Shown in pieces: positions 40,101 through 52,230 of a stretch of 64,000 nucleotides of DNA. The position numbers were made by a program, and so were the translations under genes. Below the pieces are notes generated by a model. It ran no database searches. It was not told the DNA's origin and saw only the letters and a program-made list of their open reading frames with translations. Source of the stretch: Edolisoma coerulescens (Eukaryota; Chordata; Aves; Passeriformes; Campephagidae); contig VWZW01002569.1 in the NCBI GenBank assembly GCA_013397115.1, positions 775,803-839,802 of the forward strand, given 5' to 3'. The stretch's first letter is position 1. The number at the start of each line of letters is the position of its first letter.

Positions 40101-43100
40101 AAGTGGAAGATCATAGGCTCATTGCTGCAGCTTTAACTTTTGTTTGGCTTTCCCCATTCCATTGTTACTATTCAACTTTTAATTGTCCCTCTTCTATGAA
40201 CAACTGCCTGGAGACAATTAGAGAAGTGTTTGTTCCTTTTGTGCCCTACACTTTTCTGTGTGTGACCCTGGATGAAAGGGAAGGATTGAGGAGAAAGAGA
40301 GGGAAGTAAAACACCTTTTAATGTGTCTTTCTGTATTTCCATATGTTTGCTTAATAATACTGACAATGTGGGTAGAATAAGGAGTGTTGAACTGCTCTCA
40401 ATACTGTCAGAGAATAAGCATATGCACACAGGCAATTAGAGGATAGTACCCTGCACATCTGTATTCTACTTGACATTGCACTAATTTACTCATTAAACCG
40501 AAGCCTAGAGAAATAGGTTTGCAGTCAAACTAGGCAGCAAGGACTCATTGATCGTAAATAGTTGAAATTTTTCTCAAAAACCCCCTAGTACTAAAATCCA
40601 GACTGCTCCTAAAGATAAGCTTGTTTTTAAGTGTGGGTTAAAAGGAAATCACTGAATGGTAGAGAAGTACAAAGAATATTATGCAGAAAAACACCATTTG
40701 CTAAGGGGAACCATGTACATCTTGAGCGACTCAGTTCATTAGATTCCCTAATCCTCGCTCTTGCATGGAAAAATAATTTGAACTTACATTCCTTGGCACA
40801 TAGCAAATGTAGTATTTTCACTCACAGTCTTTTTGCAAACAACAGCCCCACATCATTTAGACATCTAAACCTGCAGAATGACTGTGGAAAGCATCCAAAG
40901 GCACAGCAATCAAGAGCCTCCACTGTGCAGAAGGCTCTGATGCAGAGACATCCTGCAGAGGCACTTCACTTCTCAAACATATTTTGAAGTGCCATATAGC
41001 TTTTTTCCTAACACAAAATCAGGAGAAAAGGCAATGGGAGATCAGTGGCACATCTATAACATGATGGATTCATAGCCCTACTTTCCTCAGAGCACAGAAA
41101 CACCTGATCTGCAGATTTTGTGGCTAACCTGCTGTCCGAGTAACCAGAGAGAAATTCATCTCCTTTAACTTCAGCTGTCTAGCCTAACCTCCCATCTTTC
41201 TTAGATGTCTGTCACCTTAGGCTCCCTTTATACGTTTATTTGCCCTATCACAAATGCCCATATTAGAGGAAGATGGACGATTCTTTGGAAATGCTGTTTT
41301 TTCCTCTTTGATACACAGTGTTTAACTAAGACTTTGAAGTCTAACTTCTAGACATTAAAGTTAGAACTGATGAATCTCTCCCTAATTAATGGAGAGAGTG
41401 CAGAAACTCCAGAGGGTAATTCAACCCATCTATTTTAAATGCCTATTTAGAGGAGAGAGGAAAACATTTCTCCCCATTAACCACGTAGGGAGCCAAGTTA
41501 ACTTGCTTAACCAGACACTTAGCTTTCGGACAGTAAACATTGCTAAGATGAATTACATCCCAAGCATTCTGCAGCCCACAGGGGATTTCTTTTGATCCCT
41601 TCAAATCCTAGCAAAACCTCTCATAAAACTTGTTTATTTAGACTTTACAAAAGAGTCATGATTTAGCTCTCTGCCAGTGAGACAAATATAATTCAGGGAT
41701 GCCTGGTGATGCTTTTTTTCCTATTTTTTCCTTTTTTTTCCCCAGACAAGGAAAAACAACTCCAAGCTAAATATCACTTCTAAGGTCTACTAGGTCATCT
41801 TCAGCCCGTGGAGCAGTACATAGATGGAATACAATTGTAAAGGTAACATTGGAAAATTCTCTCTTCTTAAAAAATTCAGTATGGAAAAAAAGGTAATTTA
41901 TCCAATTCTTATCCAAGGCCACTACTTCAATGCACTTTCATGTTTGAAAATCTAATTCTTTTATGAGTGATAAGCATCTTTTAGGTTGAAGTGCAAAGTA
42001 CTGAAGGAAACATAATTTGTTTGCAAATTCTGTTCATAACTGGAATTCAGAAGCCAGATTTAACTGACCCCACTTGTATTATATTTTCCAGCACTCAGAC
42101 CTTCCAAAGGGATGCTGTCCTATTGTTTTTTTACATTAAGAAAAGATAGGTCATTTTACGTTTTTATTAACTCAATAATGGTCAACTACCAGCCTAAAGC
42201 ATGTAGTAACCTTAAATACAAATTCAAGACCCAGAACACCATTAAACTCCAGGTAAAACTCTTCATTATAATATAGAAAAATTAATCTTTGAGAAGGTGC
42301 TTTTAACTTTTCCTGTCAGTGTGCATTTGGTCCCTCAAAAATAAAGAGGATGTTTCTCTGTAAGCAAATTATTTTTCCTTTTTGGAGAAAACTGACCTGA
42401 GAAATAAATCCCTGGGGGTATAATGGAAACCTATGAAATTAATAGGCACTCACTAACCCTCATAAAGCCTGAAATAAACACACTTGAACTCCTAGATCCA
42501 GTAAGTTCTGGGATACCATACTTGATCCCTTAATTAACAAAACAGAAAACAGGTTTCATGCACATAATCTTTTTTATTGAGTATAGACATCCATACAGGT
42601 TTTTGTATAAGATTTTCTTGTAAACTCGATTACATAAATATAGTATTATAGATATTACAAGAAAAAGCATCACATTGTAGTCAGTCTAAACTTCCTGCAA
42701 TGACCAATCAAGTTTCCAGTTCAGAAGTATTATAACATTTTTTATTTTAATGTACCTTGAATTCTGACCATTTATGCAGATTCTTAATCCAGACTCAGTT
42801 TTAATGTCCTCAAGTGCATTTCAGTTTCTACATTTTAAAAGTTAAAAGATGCATGAAAATAAACAATCTTCTGTCTATTAAACAAAACAATAAACAAAAA
42901 AAGTGATAGGCATTTTTCCAAAACAGCTATTCCTTGGTTTCCTTTTGGACACAGGGAGCTCATTAATTATGCTTTTAATGCTAATTTTGTTGGTTTAGTG
43001 GAAAAAAAAAACTTAGAAAAGTAGGGGCTATGTAGAGAATACACTTATACTGCTCAAAAAGATAGTTAACCCTTTTCTCTAATGCTCATTCAAAATGTCT

Positions 43101-46100
43101 ATTTCAGCTTGATCTTAATGCCAGCCACAAGCAAAACTATGAGTTAGTGCTGCTTATTCTTGTTGATGATCTCAAGGAACTGATTCAACTGCTAGTGACT
43201 GCCAGCACATGGGAACATCTTGTACATGGAAACGTCTCACAGCCAGGCCAGGCAGAGCAAAATATATCCTGTTTTATGGTGGGAAACCAGAAGGCATTAT
43301 TTTAAGCCAGTCGATTGCTTTCCTTTCATGAAGTGCTACGTGAACATGCCTCAGAGTATGTTCCAGAAGGTCTCACCTGAAATGCTACGTACACAGAATG
43401 TCACCTACAAGGAAGCAGTTAGTGCCACACCTGTTTCAAAAGGCAGCAGTACAGAAAGTGCCTCCACTCTGTAAAGATGGTATGTGTGCTCTTTCACTCT
43501 TTGAATGGTGAGCTGCTGAAAGAGGAGACTAGCTCTGGCAAGCAATCAATTCTTCTCAGGGAGGTGACTATTAGAAGAAGAAAAAATCAGCCGTTGTGGG
43601 AGACTTCTCTTGACTGAAATATTACCTAAAAACATTTGAGCTCACCTTGTCTGTGAGTCTTTTGGAAAACATTTGGGTAAAAGGGTTTTTATTAATAGAG
43701 CATAACTAGGTAAATAGCAAGTAGATTTTTTTTTCACTACAGAAAGGAAGAAAACAATATCGAACCTGTTCACAAACTGTGAGATAAAGCTTTTGACCTT
43801 CAGTAAATCTTTGAAAAGTAATGTGTAAGGACTGAATTCTCCAGTTTTCTATTGTCACTATTTTACATAGTGAGTGCAAGAATTCTTTTAACATGCTGCT
43901 TAACCAGGAGAGCAAATCAAATTAAATCTTTTTTTTTTATTATAATACCTTTTCAGCTGCTCATCAATCATCTTTTTAAACAGAAAGTAGAAATACTTTA
44001 TCACAAAATCCCTTTCCCCTGCATGTAAGACTGATCACATCCAAACAGAATGCAAAACCTGACATGATGTCAACTTGAAGTGAGTTGTTTGCAAGCACAA
44101 AATCCCTAGTACTAAGTCAGCTAAGCAGCTCAGGTTTATGTTAAAGGGATCTGCACACCACACTCTGAATTTCTCCTCTTCCATCTGGAGAACTCACCTC
44201 CTGCCAGTCTATGAGAGCATATTCTTTCTCATGTAAAGAGACATAGGCATTGCACCTGGCTACTGCATCAGCAACATCTCTAGATGAACCACTTGTAGTG
44301 AAAACAACTATTTTCTTGTAGGCTGTCTTCACTGTTTCTGTTGTATGTTTGGTTAAAAAAAAATAACCTCCCAAACAAAATACACTTTAATGATACAATG
44401 GAATACTTTATTCTTTATTGTGGCTGTGAGAAGATTTTACAGAAGCATCCAGAATGATCGCTGACAAACACCCAAAAATCTGAAAAAAATATTTCATATT
44501 CAAAAAGGACTACAGTTTTCCTACCAAGTACATTAAACTGTCTTGGTTTCATTGAAAAGCATTTCTTCCTGTGTTAACTTTTTTCTCATGGTAGAAATTA
44601 GACCCTAATTTGTGTCCTAACTCAGCATATGAGTGGTCTGCATCTCTGAAAGCCAGGTCATTCCCCTTAATATCCTTTAGACACTGTTTCCTGAGACTGT
44701 CCTCCTAAGTAATTCCTACTTGAATGCTTATGAGAGTAGAACAGAGAAGGGATTCTATTTCCATCCCTGTAAAACATCCCTGGAGGAACTGAAATGTAGC
44801 CTGTACCCACTGAGCATATTTTGATGCTTGTAATATGCCCTGGTGTATGCTGGAAGACCCAGAAGAAGCTATTACTGAGGCAAAAGTTCCTCTGGGTCTT
44901 TTGCTGCATATATATAGCTTTGGTAAAGTTTCAAACCTTGAAGCCTTTAATGGTTTAAAACTTTCCCTGGAGGGCATATATTGATGTAGGTATACTCAGG
45001 TGGGAATGGCTTCAAACAGGCTAGCTGTTCCACTATTGCTCTGTCCTAAGTCCAAAATCATTAATGTGATATGTAGGAGAGTTTGAACAGTTACTCCACA
45101 CTCTCTGTGGCATAAAAGCACCTTTCTTTGTTCAAAGGAGGAGGGGATTGTGCAGTAGCAGAGTTTTGTATGAGGTGAAAGAGATGTCAAGACATATGTG
45201 ATCAAGAATAACTCAGCAGATGTGGTTGGAGATTTTTTATCAAAATACTTTTAGAATTATTAGTAGTCATTAAAAACAGTTCTCAGCAAAATCTAACTTG
45301 TAATTTCAAAATACAGAGAAAAAGACCCAATAGTTTTGAAGGCAGAGCAATTTATCACTACATATATCTCATCTAAAGCCTTTCAGCTACCACTCGATGT
45401 TATTCCCACTGCTTCACTATGTTCAAGTGCCTTTGAATATCTTCAAGCTGTGGAGGACACCGAACATAACACCAGCAAATTCTCTACCTCTTAATTGAGT
45501 TCTCCAGCTCACAGGCAATTACACAAACAGCAGAGAATGGCATCCCCAAGCCTGATGGATTTTTGGAGGAGAGACTTTTTAAAAATAAAAAATACGCCTG
45601 CTTGTTACTCTGAAGGAATGGGTACAGAACCCATGCATATTACAATGGTTTTATAAAGCAACATCTGAGAAAACGAGGCATGTGTGTGCATAGATGCTGT
45701 GACACATACAGGAAGAAAGATTTGGAAAACAAATACTTAGAAAAGGTATATCAGTAAGAATTCCCAGGATTCTCTTTTGTCCTAGATTTCTCATCAGAAT
45801 GTTAGTTTACCTTGTTATTCCCTTTCCAGCTATGATGCTATTGCGTGACCCAGCATACATGGCTCCAGTTCTGCACCCATCTTTGAGGAAAATATGTTAC
45901 TCTCCCTTCCAAGTGGTACAGAGCTAAAAATAAAAATAAAATAGATAAATTACACTTCAACCCAATCAGGTTTTTGAACATGGAAGCTTCAAGTTACTTT
46001 TGGGAGTGAAAGAGCTGTGGATTTTCCAGTGCACCTGGCACAAAGCGCTTATAGTGTGTAAGATGCATAAACAATGGCAGGTACATCTGAAGAGGGAAGT

Positions 46101-46684
46101 GGGATGACTAAATGAGAATATATGTAGTAACTAGGTACAAAAAATATGACCAAGAGAGAATCCTCTCTCAATAAGTCCAAGGAGAAACTAAATAAGATAA
46201 GAATATAGAAGAGAAAGCATATTATTTTTTACATCACTTTTTGACTCATAGCACTGAGGATACACCAGGGTTTCCAAGTAAAAAAAAGGAACTTTTGATG
46301 ACTGAAATATCATACAATGACTTGCTGGAATGAATCAATAAATAAAAGATCAATGTATCTCAAGAATGGGATACTGTTTATTCAAGACTCCTAAAGCAAT
46401 TTAAGATTAATCGAAAGAAATCCACAGTTATGCGGTTTCCCATTGAAATCAGTTTGTATACTGAACCATGTAGGACAGCAGTGATCTTCATGTAACTCCT
46501 GAGAGAAACCATGAAAGAATTCAGCTTCACACACATATTACTGCTGTGAAAATTGAGGAGCCAATTAAAAGCAAAAGTGTTAAATATGTGGATTAAAGTT
46601 AGAAGCCTTAATGTCTTGTATGTGTCTTTAACCTATTAGTATTATTTTGGTATGTTAATAAACAGCAGACAAGAAAGAACTGGC
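37117..46684. other. Unannotated intron between CR1 and the old CR1 relic
   Basis: AT-rich DNA without recognised repeats. The exon-like minus-strand segment at 44198-44337 is discussed under findings and is not called as a gene. Confidence 0.6.
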
Positions 46685-47220
46685 AGTTTTCTGGACATCC
46701 GAAAAGCCTTTGAGAATGCTTCCCACAAAAGGCTATTAGAGAAACTAAGTAATAAGTAATCACAGGATGAGAAGTAAAGCATTGTCATTGATTAGAAACC
46801 AACTACGCAAAGGAGAACACAGGAGCAGAATGCATTTATTAGTGGTCACTGCTCCATGTGGCTAAAGGTTAACAGCAGGGTGCCCTCAGGTTCTTTAAAA
46901 AGGATGAGAGTGTTTAATCTATTTATTAATCATCTGGAAATGGGACTAACAATAAGATGGGAATGTTTACAATGGACACAACAAGTCTTAGATTAATTAA
47001 GGCCAAAGCAGGCCAAGGAGCTTTTGGGTTGCTTAGAAGAGCTCAGTGAAAGGGGAAACAATGGCAGATGGAACGCAGCACTGCCAAGCCTAATAGAAAC
47101 ACAGGGGAAAGAACCATATGAAATACTTCATCTAGAATTAAAAACCCAGTATGACCACTGAAGGGAGGAAGACCCTCTTGATATGCACAGATCAATAAAA
47201 ATACTTCTCTGGCACTAACC
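46685..47220 (+). mobile_element. Ancient CR1-like LINE, reverse-transcriptase domain relic
   Basis: The + strand encodes a degraded reverse-transcriptase segment in shifting frames. A D-I-R-K-A-F-E-N-A-S-H block (from 46694) resembles the conserved DFxKAFDxVPH motif. A V-N-S-R-V-P-S-G-S block (near 46867-46893) resembles SGVPQGS, and an N-L-F-I-N-H-L-E block (near 46917-46940) resembles the NLFINDLE motif. Stops and indels lie between them. The nucleotide text also follows the internal part of amniote CR1/L3-like elements as I remember them. Divergence is much higher than in the other CR1 copies, so this is probably an old insertion. The 3' boundary is uncertain. Confidence 0.75.
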
Positions 47221-50200
47221 ACAATCTAAAATAAATACATTGTTGAGAAAGAGAAGAAAAAGGGAAGAGTGCTGGCATAAAGGCTGAGATTTGTTTTTTT
47301 AATGGTGAAGCCGGGCACCTTTAAATGAAGAGGTTAAAAAGACATAATGAATAAGTAAATGTGAATCACAAATAAAGTAAATTATATAATTACTTAGCTC
47401 TCTTCATAAGACAAATAAAGAATTCAGCAAAACTGAAAATTGCATATTTGAAACAGATAATTGTTTTTCATTATTATTTAAACCAAAGATATAGAACTCC
47501 ACATTTGATGTTGCCCAGCTGAAAGGTAACCCCATTTTAATGAAGGACTTTGATTTTTCTGTGGAGTTATACATAAAAGTTCCTCACAGTAGTCTGTTCA
47601 GTACAGCAAGCCAGAATCAAACCAACACAAACAATAAACGAAAAGTCAAGCTACCTCTGCAGTTATCATCGTCTATTTCATGGACACACAGCTTATTCTT
47701 ATCCCAACTTCTATACATTGTAATCCACTCTTTTCAGCTGCAGGTCTTCAGTCACGGATACTCATATTTTACTCCCCCTTTCAGAAAATTGTACTTCTTA
47801 GTACAGAATATTAATTGCATCAAAGACCCACAGTCAAACTTATCAGGAGAGGTTGGTTTGGCAGAGACCTTAAGGAGGGGAAAAGAGAAAAGACTAGGTA
47901 GTGATGAATAATAAAGAGAAAAGAATAGCTATACCCTAAAAGACATTTTGAATTGTCATCTTTACCACTGGTGGGCATGAGTTGGAAACATATTTAGCAC
48001 AACCTCGGCTGCATCAAACCAGGAGGTGTGGCCTGTATCAATGTCCTTTAGATAATTAAAATAACAGTGACGTGTGAAACAAGGTCTACAAGAAACAGCT
48101 ACTAATAGCAAAAGCTTAGTGAATGAAGACTTGATACGTGCATCCTTTTTGCCAAGAATCACAGGTAACACCCACATTGTAATGTGTCAGAGCTGTAGGA
48201 AACTCTTGTATTACAGCAGATGTACAGACATTCTCATTTATACGGACAAAATGCAAAAAAAATCATTCTCTGTCAAAAAAGAAACTGCACTTAAATGCCT
48301 TCGTCAGTCACTAGCCATTAATAGAGACCAAAACCTGTACGTGAAAGGGGCAAATAGGCAACATATCCCTCTACTAGTATTTCAATATATTCAAAATTAT
48401 ATTTTCCTGGGTTTGATTACAGGTTTAGCTATACCTCTTTAATATAATTCTTATAAATGTAATCATCTCCTTCTACCCTAGTCTCCACTTCAATCTAACT
48501 GTTTGCCACTAGATATAAGAAAAAAAAATCTCAGAGGAGCTATACAAAAAAATCAGTAAGAACTATAGGAACAGAAATCTTAACTCAATTATTACAAAGA
48601 ACCAACAGATTTAATGTATGAAACATAGGAAGAACCAGATTTTGATGAAATTTTGGTGGGCTTGCTACACATTTAGAGAAAATTAAGATTTTGAACACCA
48701 TTCTAAGTGCCTTTGAAAGTGAAATTTATCTCTAACAGTAAGATACCCCTTTGTGTATGAAAATATACTAATAGAAAAGAATATGGAAAAGTATTTTATT
48801 GAATCATAAGCATGATAAATTGACTAATGCCTAATATGAATTAAGAAGAAACTTCAAAAACTAGCAAACAATTTTCTGGTCTGGTGTAAAATTCATTTTA
48901 CCTTCCAAGCTTAATCCCAGGGCAGATCACTGAGCAGTGTAGTATGTCAGTTCCTATTGACATGCCCGCTTGGCAAAAAACACACTCTTTTCAGTTTTTT
49001 GATTCTTCAGTACCAGCTCCTTCAGGCTTCAGGGTAAAACAACATGAGTATAACCTGAGACACATTTGAGGGAAGTCTTATGAGAATATGTTGTCTGTCT
49101 ACTCTTATGTTGATCTTAGTTAAACACCCGCAGTTTTGGCTGTCTGCCACTCTGACTGCTTTTCCTGCTGGCTGGACAATGCCTTGTCTCTGCTGCTTGG
49201 TCTCCCTTGCAGTTCCTGGTCAGCTCAGTAACATCTGGCGGTGCAGAAAGTGCTGATCACCTGGCAGGTATTCCCCTCATGTTTTGATCAATCACACACA
49301 CTGATATGATTTCAGCCAATTATTTCTTTATCCCTTTTTGCTAGGTCAGTATATCACTTTTCTTGCCTCCTTTTATCCCTATTCAGGTTTCAAGTTGGGA
49401 GAAAAGGTAAGACAGCTTTCTGATGGTTACCAAAGGCTAAAAACATTAAACCCCACAGATCGCCAGGAACATTGTTACTATTAGACTATGACCTCTAGAA
49501 GAACTAATTTTCTTCCCAGAAGTCCAGTAAATTTACTTAAAACCAACTCAATATATGGCATGAATTCTCAGGGTTCAAAAGCAATGACTTGTGATTGCTG
49601 GGCAGATCGCAACAAAAATACCTAAATAATAAAAACTGTAAAGGTAGTAGTTCCTCATATTAACAGCAAATATTCTATCAGCAGGGAAACACTCTTCCAA
49701 TGTGCTATTTTCTAGTGAACTGCACAGTACTTTCTAATCATTCAAAGAAAAAGGCTTTTCTCTGTGAAGAAAAATAATGTGAATCCATAACACAGACACA
49801 GATTTGTCTTGTATGCTGAAGAAATCCAAGGAAAATGAAGTCTTTGCATGTATATAGAAATTGAAATAATTAAAAAAGAAAATCAGCTACTTAGGCTTTC
49901 CTGCATAACTAATTGTCAGCTCAGTGGCTACCTAAAATCTAGCCTGAACACTTCATCATAGTCGTTTTTTTTATTTTGGCAGGAAACAAGAAAATACATT
50001 AGAACATAGTGAGGGTAGTATTATACAAAGACAGGACAGATTAGTTTCACCACTGCCAATTTCCCTCACAAAAATTTTTCCTTTTCATGATTATTTAGAT
50101 ATTTTTGCACCTTTCTGAAATGAAAAACTTAAGAGTTGCCATAAAGAAGCACTGACAGTTCTGTTCTGCCCTATGTCTGTGTGTTGGGAAGGTGCTGTGA

Positions 50201-52176
50201 AAACCTCGGTGAGGACAGAGGCAGACCCAAAATGCAGCAGAGCTGCAGTGGCTCTGCTGCACAGAGGCTTGGCAGATGCAGGGAAAGCATAGAGCAAAAA
50301 TCTGCATCACCTCCATAGACATGCCAACAGAAGATAAAAAAAAAAAAAATTAAAAAAGGATAATACACGATCACTACTGCCATGATTATATAGAGCCAGG
50401 TGCAGTGAATCATTTCAGCAATTTGGCTCAGGGCCTCGAGATGCAGTCCTAAAGAAATTGCTGCGATTCTTTGGGAATTATCTCCAGGTTGAATTTCAGC
50501 CCCTTTAACTATAGGCATATGAATATTAACAAGGAGTGTGGCTCTGTAGAGACACTTTGTAAACTGAAACAGTGCCAAGAGCCTGGTACCCACATTACAT
50601 GTGTTTCATCAGTTTTACTTTGGGCTAGCCCTAGTCCTTTTTAGGGACTGCACATCCCTTAGTGCCTGCAGCTCATCATAGGTGCACTTGTGGGGCGCCT
50701 GTTTGCCTTCGCTTTCAGCAGACAGCAATCCCGTTTGCGTGGTGAATGAAGGTGCAGTAAGAGCGGCAGTGTGAGTGAGTGGGAAGTTTCAAAAGCACAC
50801 CCCAGACCTGAACTGAAATGCTGATGGAGACACAGCCTGAGGGCAGCTGCCAGTAGCCAGCTTGGGCACTTGTGATTTGTGCACTGCCCAGTGTGTACAG
50901 ACTCTGTAGGAAATAAATAGTTGCCTTTTAACTCTATTAAGACACAAAATCAAGAACAGAGTTTGAAGCAGGACCAGCCCTTTGAGCAATATCACAGGTG
51001 CATCTCATGATCCACGTGCATGCTTCAAGCCCCTGAACCGCTGAATTACTGTAATATTTGAATTCCTCAATGGTGCCTTTACTTGCAGAGAAAAAAAAAA
51101 AAAACCTCTAAAGACTTTCAGGTCTTTTGCTTCTCTTTTGAACATATCATAAAATCACTTCAAACATCTCTGTATTCATGTATACTTTTCCCTGTACCCA
51201 GGAGTACAATTAAGGAGGAACCAAAAAAAAAAAAAAAGCTTATTGATATTCACAGCTATCATATTCCTTCCTATGAGCTACTGATCTTCCCTACCAGGTA
51301 AGATTTTGGTAAAACTCTGAGATGCAAACATTTTCTGCAAGCTGCAAAACATATCTCCTCCTCCTGCAGATCTAAACAACTATAAAAGAAGAAAAAGGTC
51401 TCTTCCATCCCAACCTTCCATTGGCTCTTCAAATTAGACCTATATTAAAAACTACTGAGGAAAAAACCCCCAAAAAATTTTGTAAATATTTACTTTCATA
51501 CCATAATTTAAAGAGGACTGTTTCTGCAGCAATTAGAAACAAACAAAACACCAGAAACTAAAAAAAACGTTTAAAGAAATATTTGGGTAGTCACTGTAAT
51601 TCATGCTTATATTGCACAAGTTAACACCATTCTGCCCTTTAAAATACTTCAGAAAAAAATATAAAAATCACATTATACAACAGTAAAAAAAACCTGATCT
51701 CCCAGATAATCACAGTGATCAAAATATCCTGGTTTAAAAAAAAAAAATACTATACATAAGCAGAACAATAAACTTTGCTGTTATGTGCAAATAGAGAAGC
51801 AGAAACAAAAATAATCTAAAATATTCCACAAACGGTCTCTACAAATGCATTGTGAAGACCAGTATAAGACAGGGTTAGTGGGCATCCCAACAACAGATGC
51901 ATGTGTATTCTACTTTTACAGTGGAACCTTTATGAAGTATTGATGAAAGAAAAAAAATACCCAAAATAATTTACACTTCCACACAGTCAGAAAACAAACA
52001 AATCCTGAAAACAGGAGAAGACTATTTAGAAACAATTGTTACATTTTCCTGTACTTCTTAATTTTCCATAATCCATGACATTTCAGATTTCCATGGGACT
52101 CTACTGGAGGACTGTCTTACCCTTTCCAGAATGCTTGATCCTACTTCAATAATTTCCTTGTTCCACCTCCTTTAAG

Positions 52177-52230
52177 ACATATACATATATATACATATAT
52201 ATATATAAACAGACACACATGCGTGTGTAT
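52177..52230 (+). repeat. (CATA/TA)n and (CA/TG)n microsatellite
   Basis: An imperfect alternating purine-pyrimidine stretch: CATATA and TATATA units followed by ACACAC and GTGTGT. It is probably length-polymorphic. Confidence 0.85.

Noticed and set aside
47540..48442. Two + strand open frames of about 122 codons
   Set aside because: There are no domains, no transcription context, and composition typical of random AT-rich frames.
50171..50593. 140-codon minus-strand open frame
   Set aside because: A Phe/Ile-rich run comes from the poly-A tract on the + strand, and the rest has no recognised similarity.
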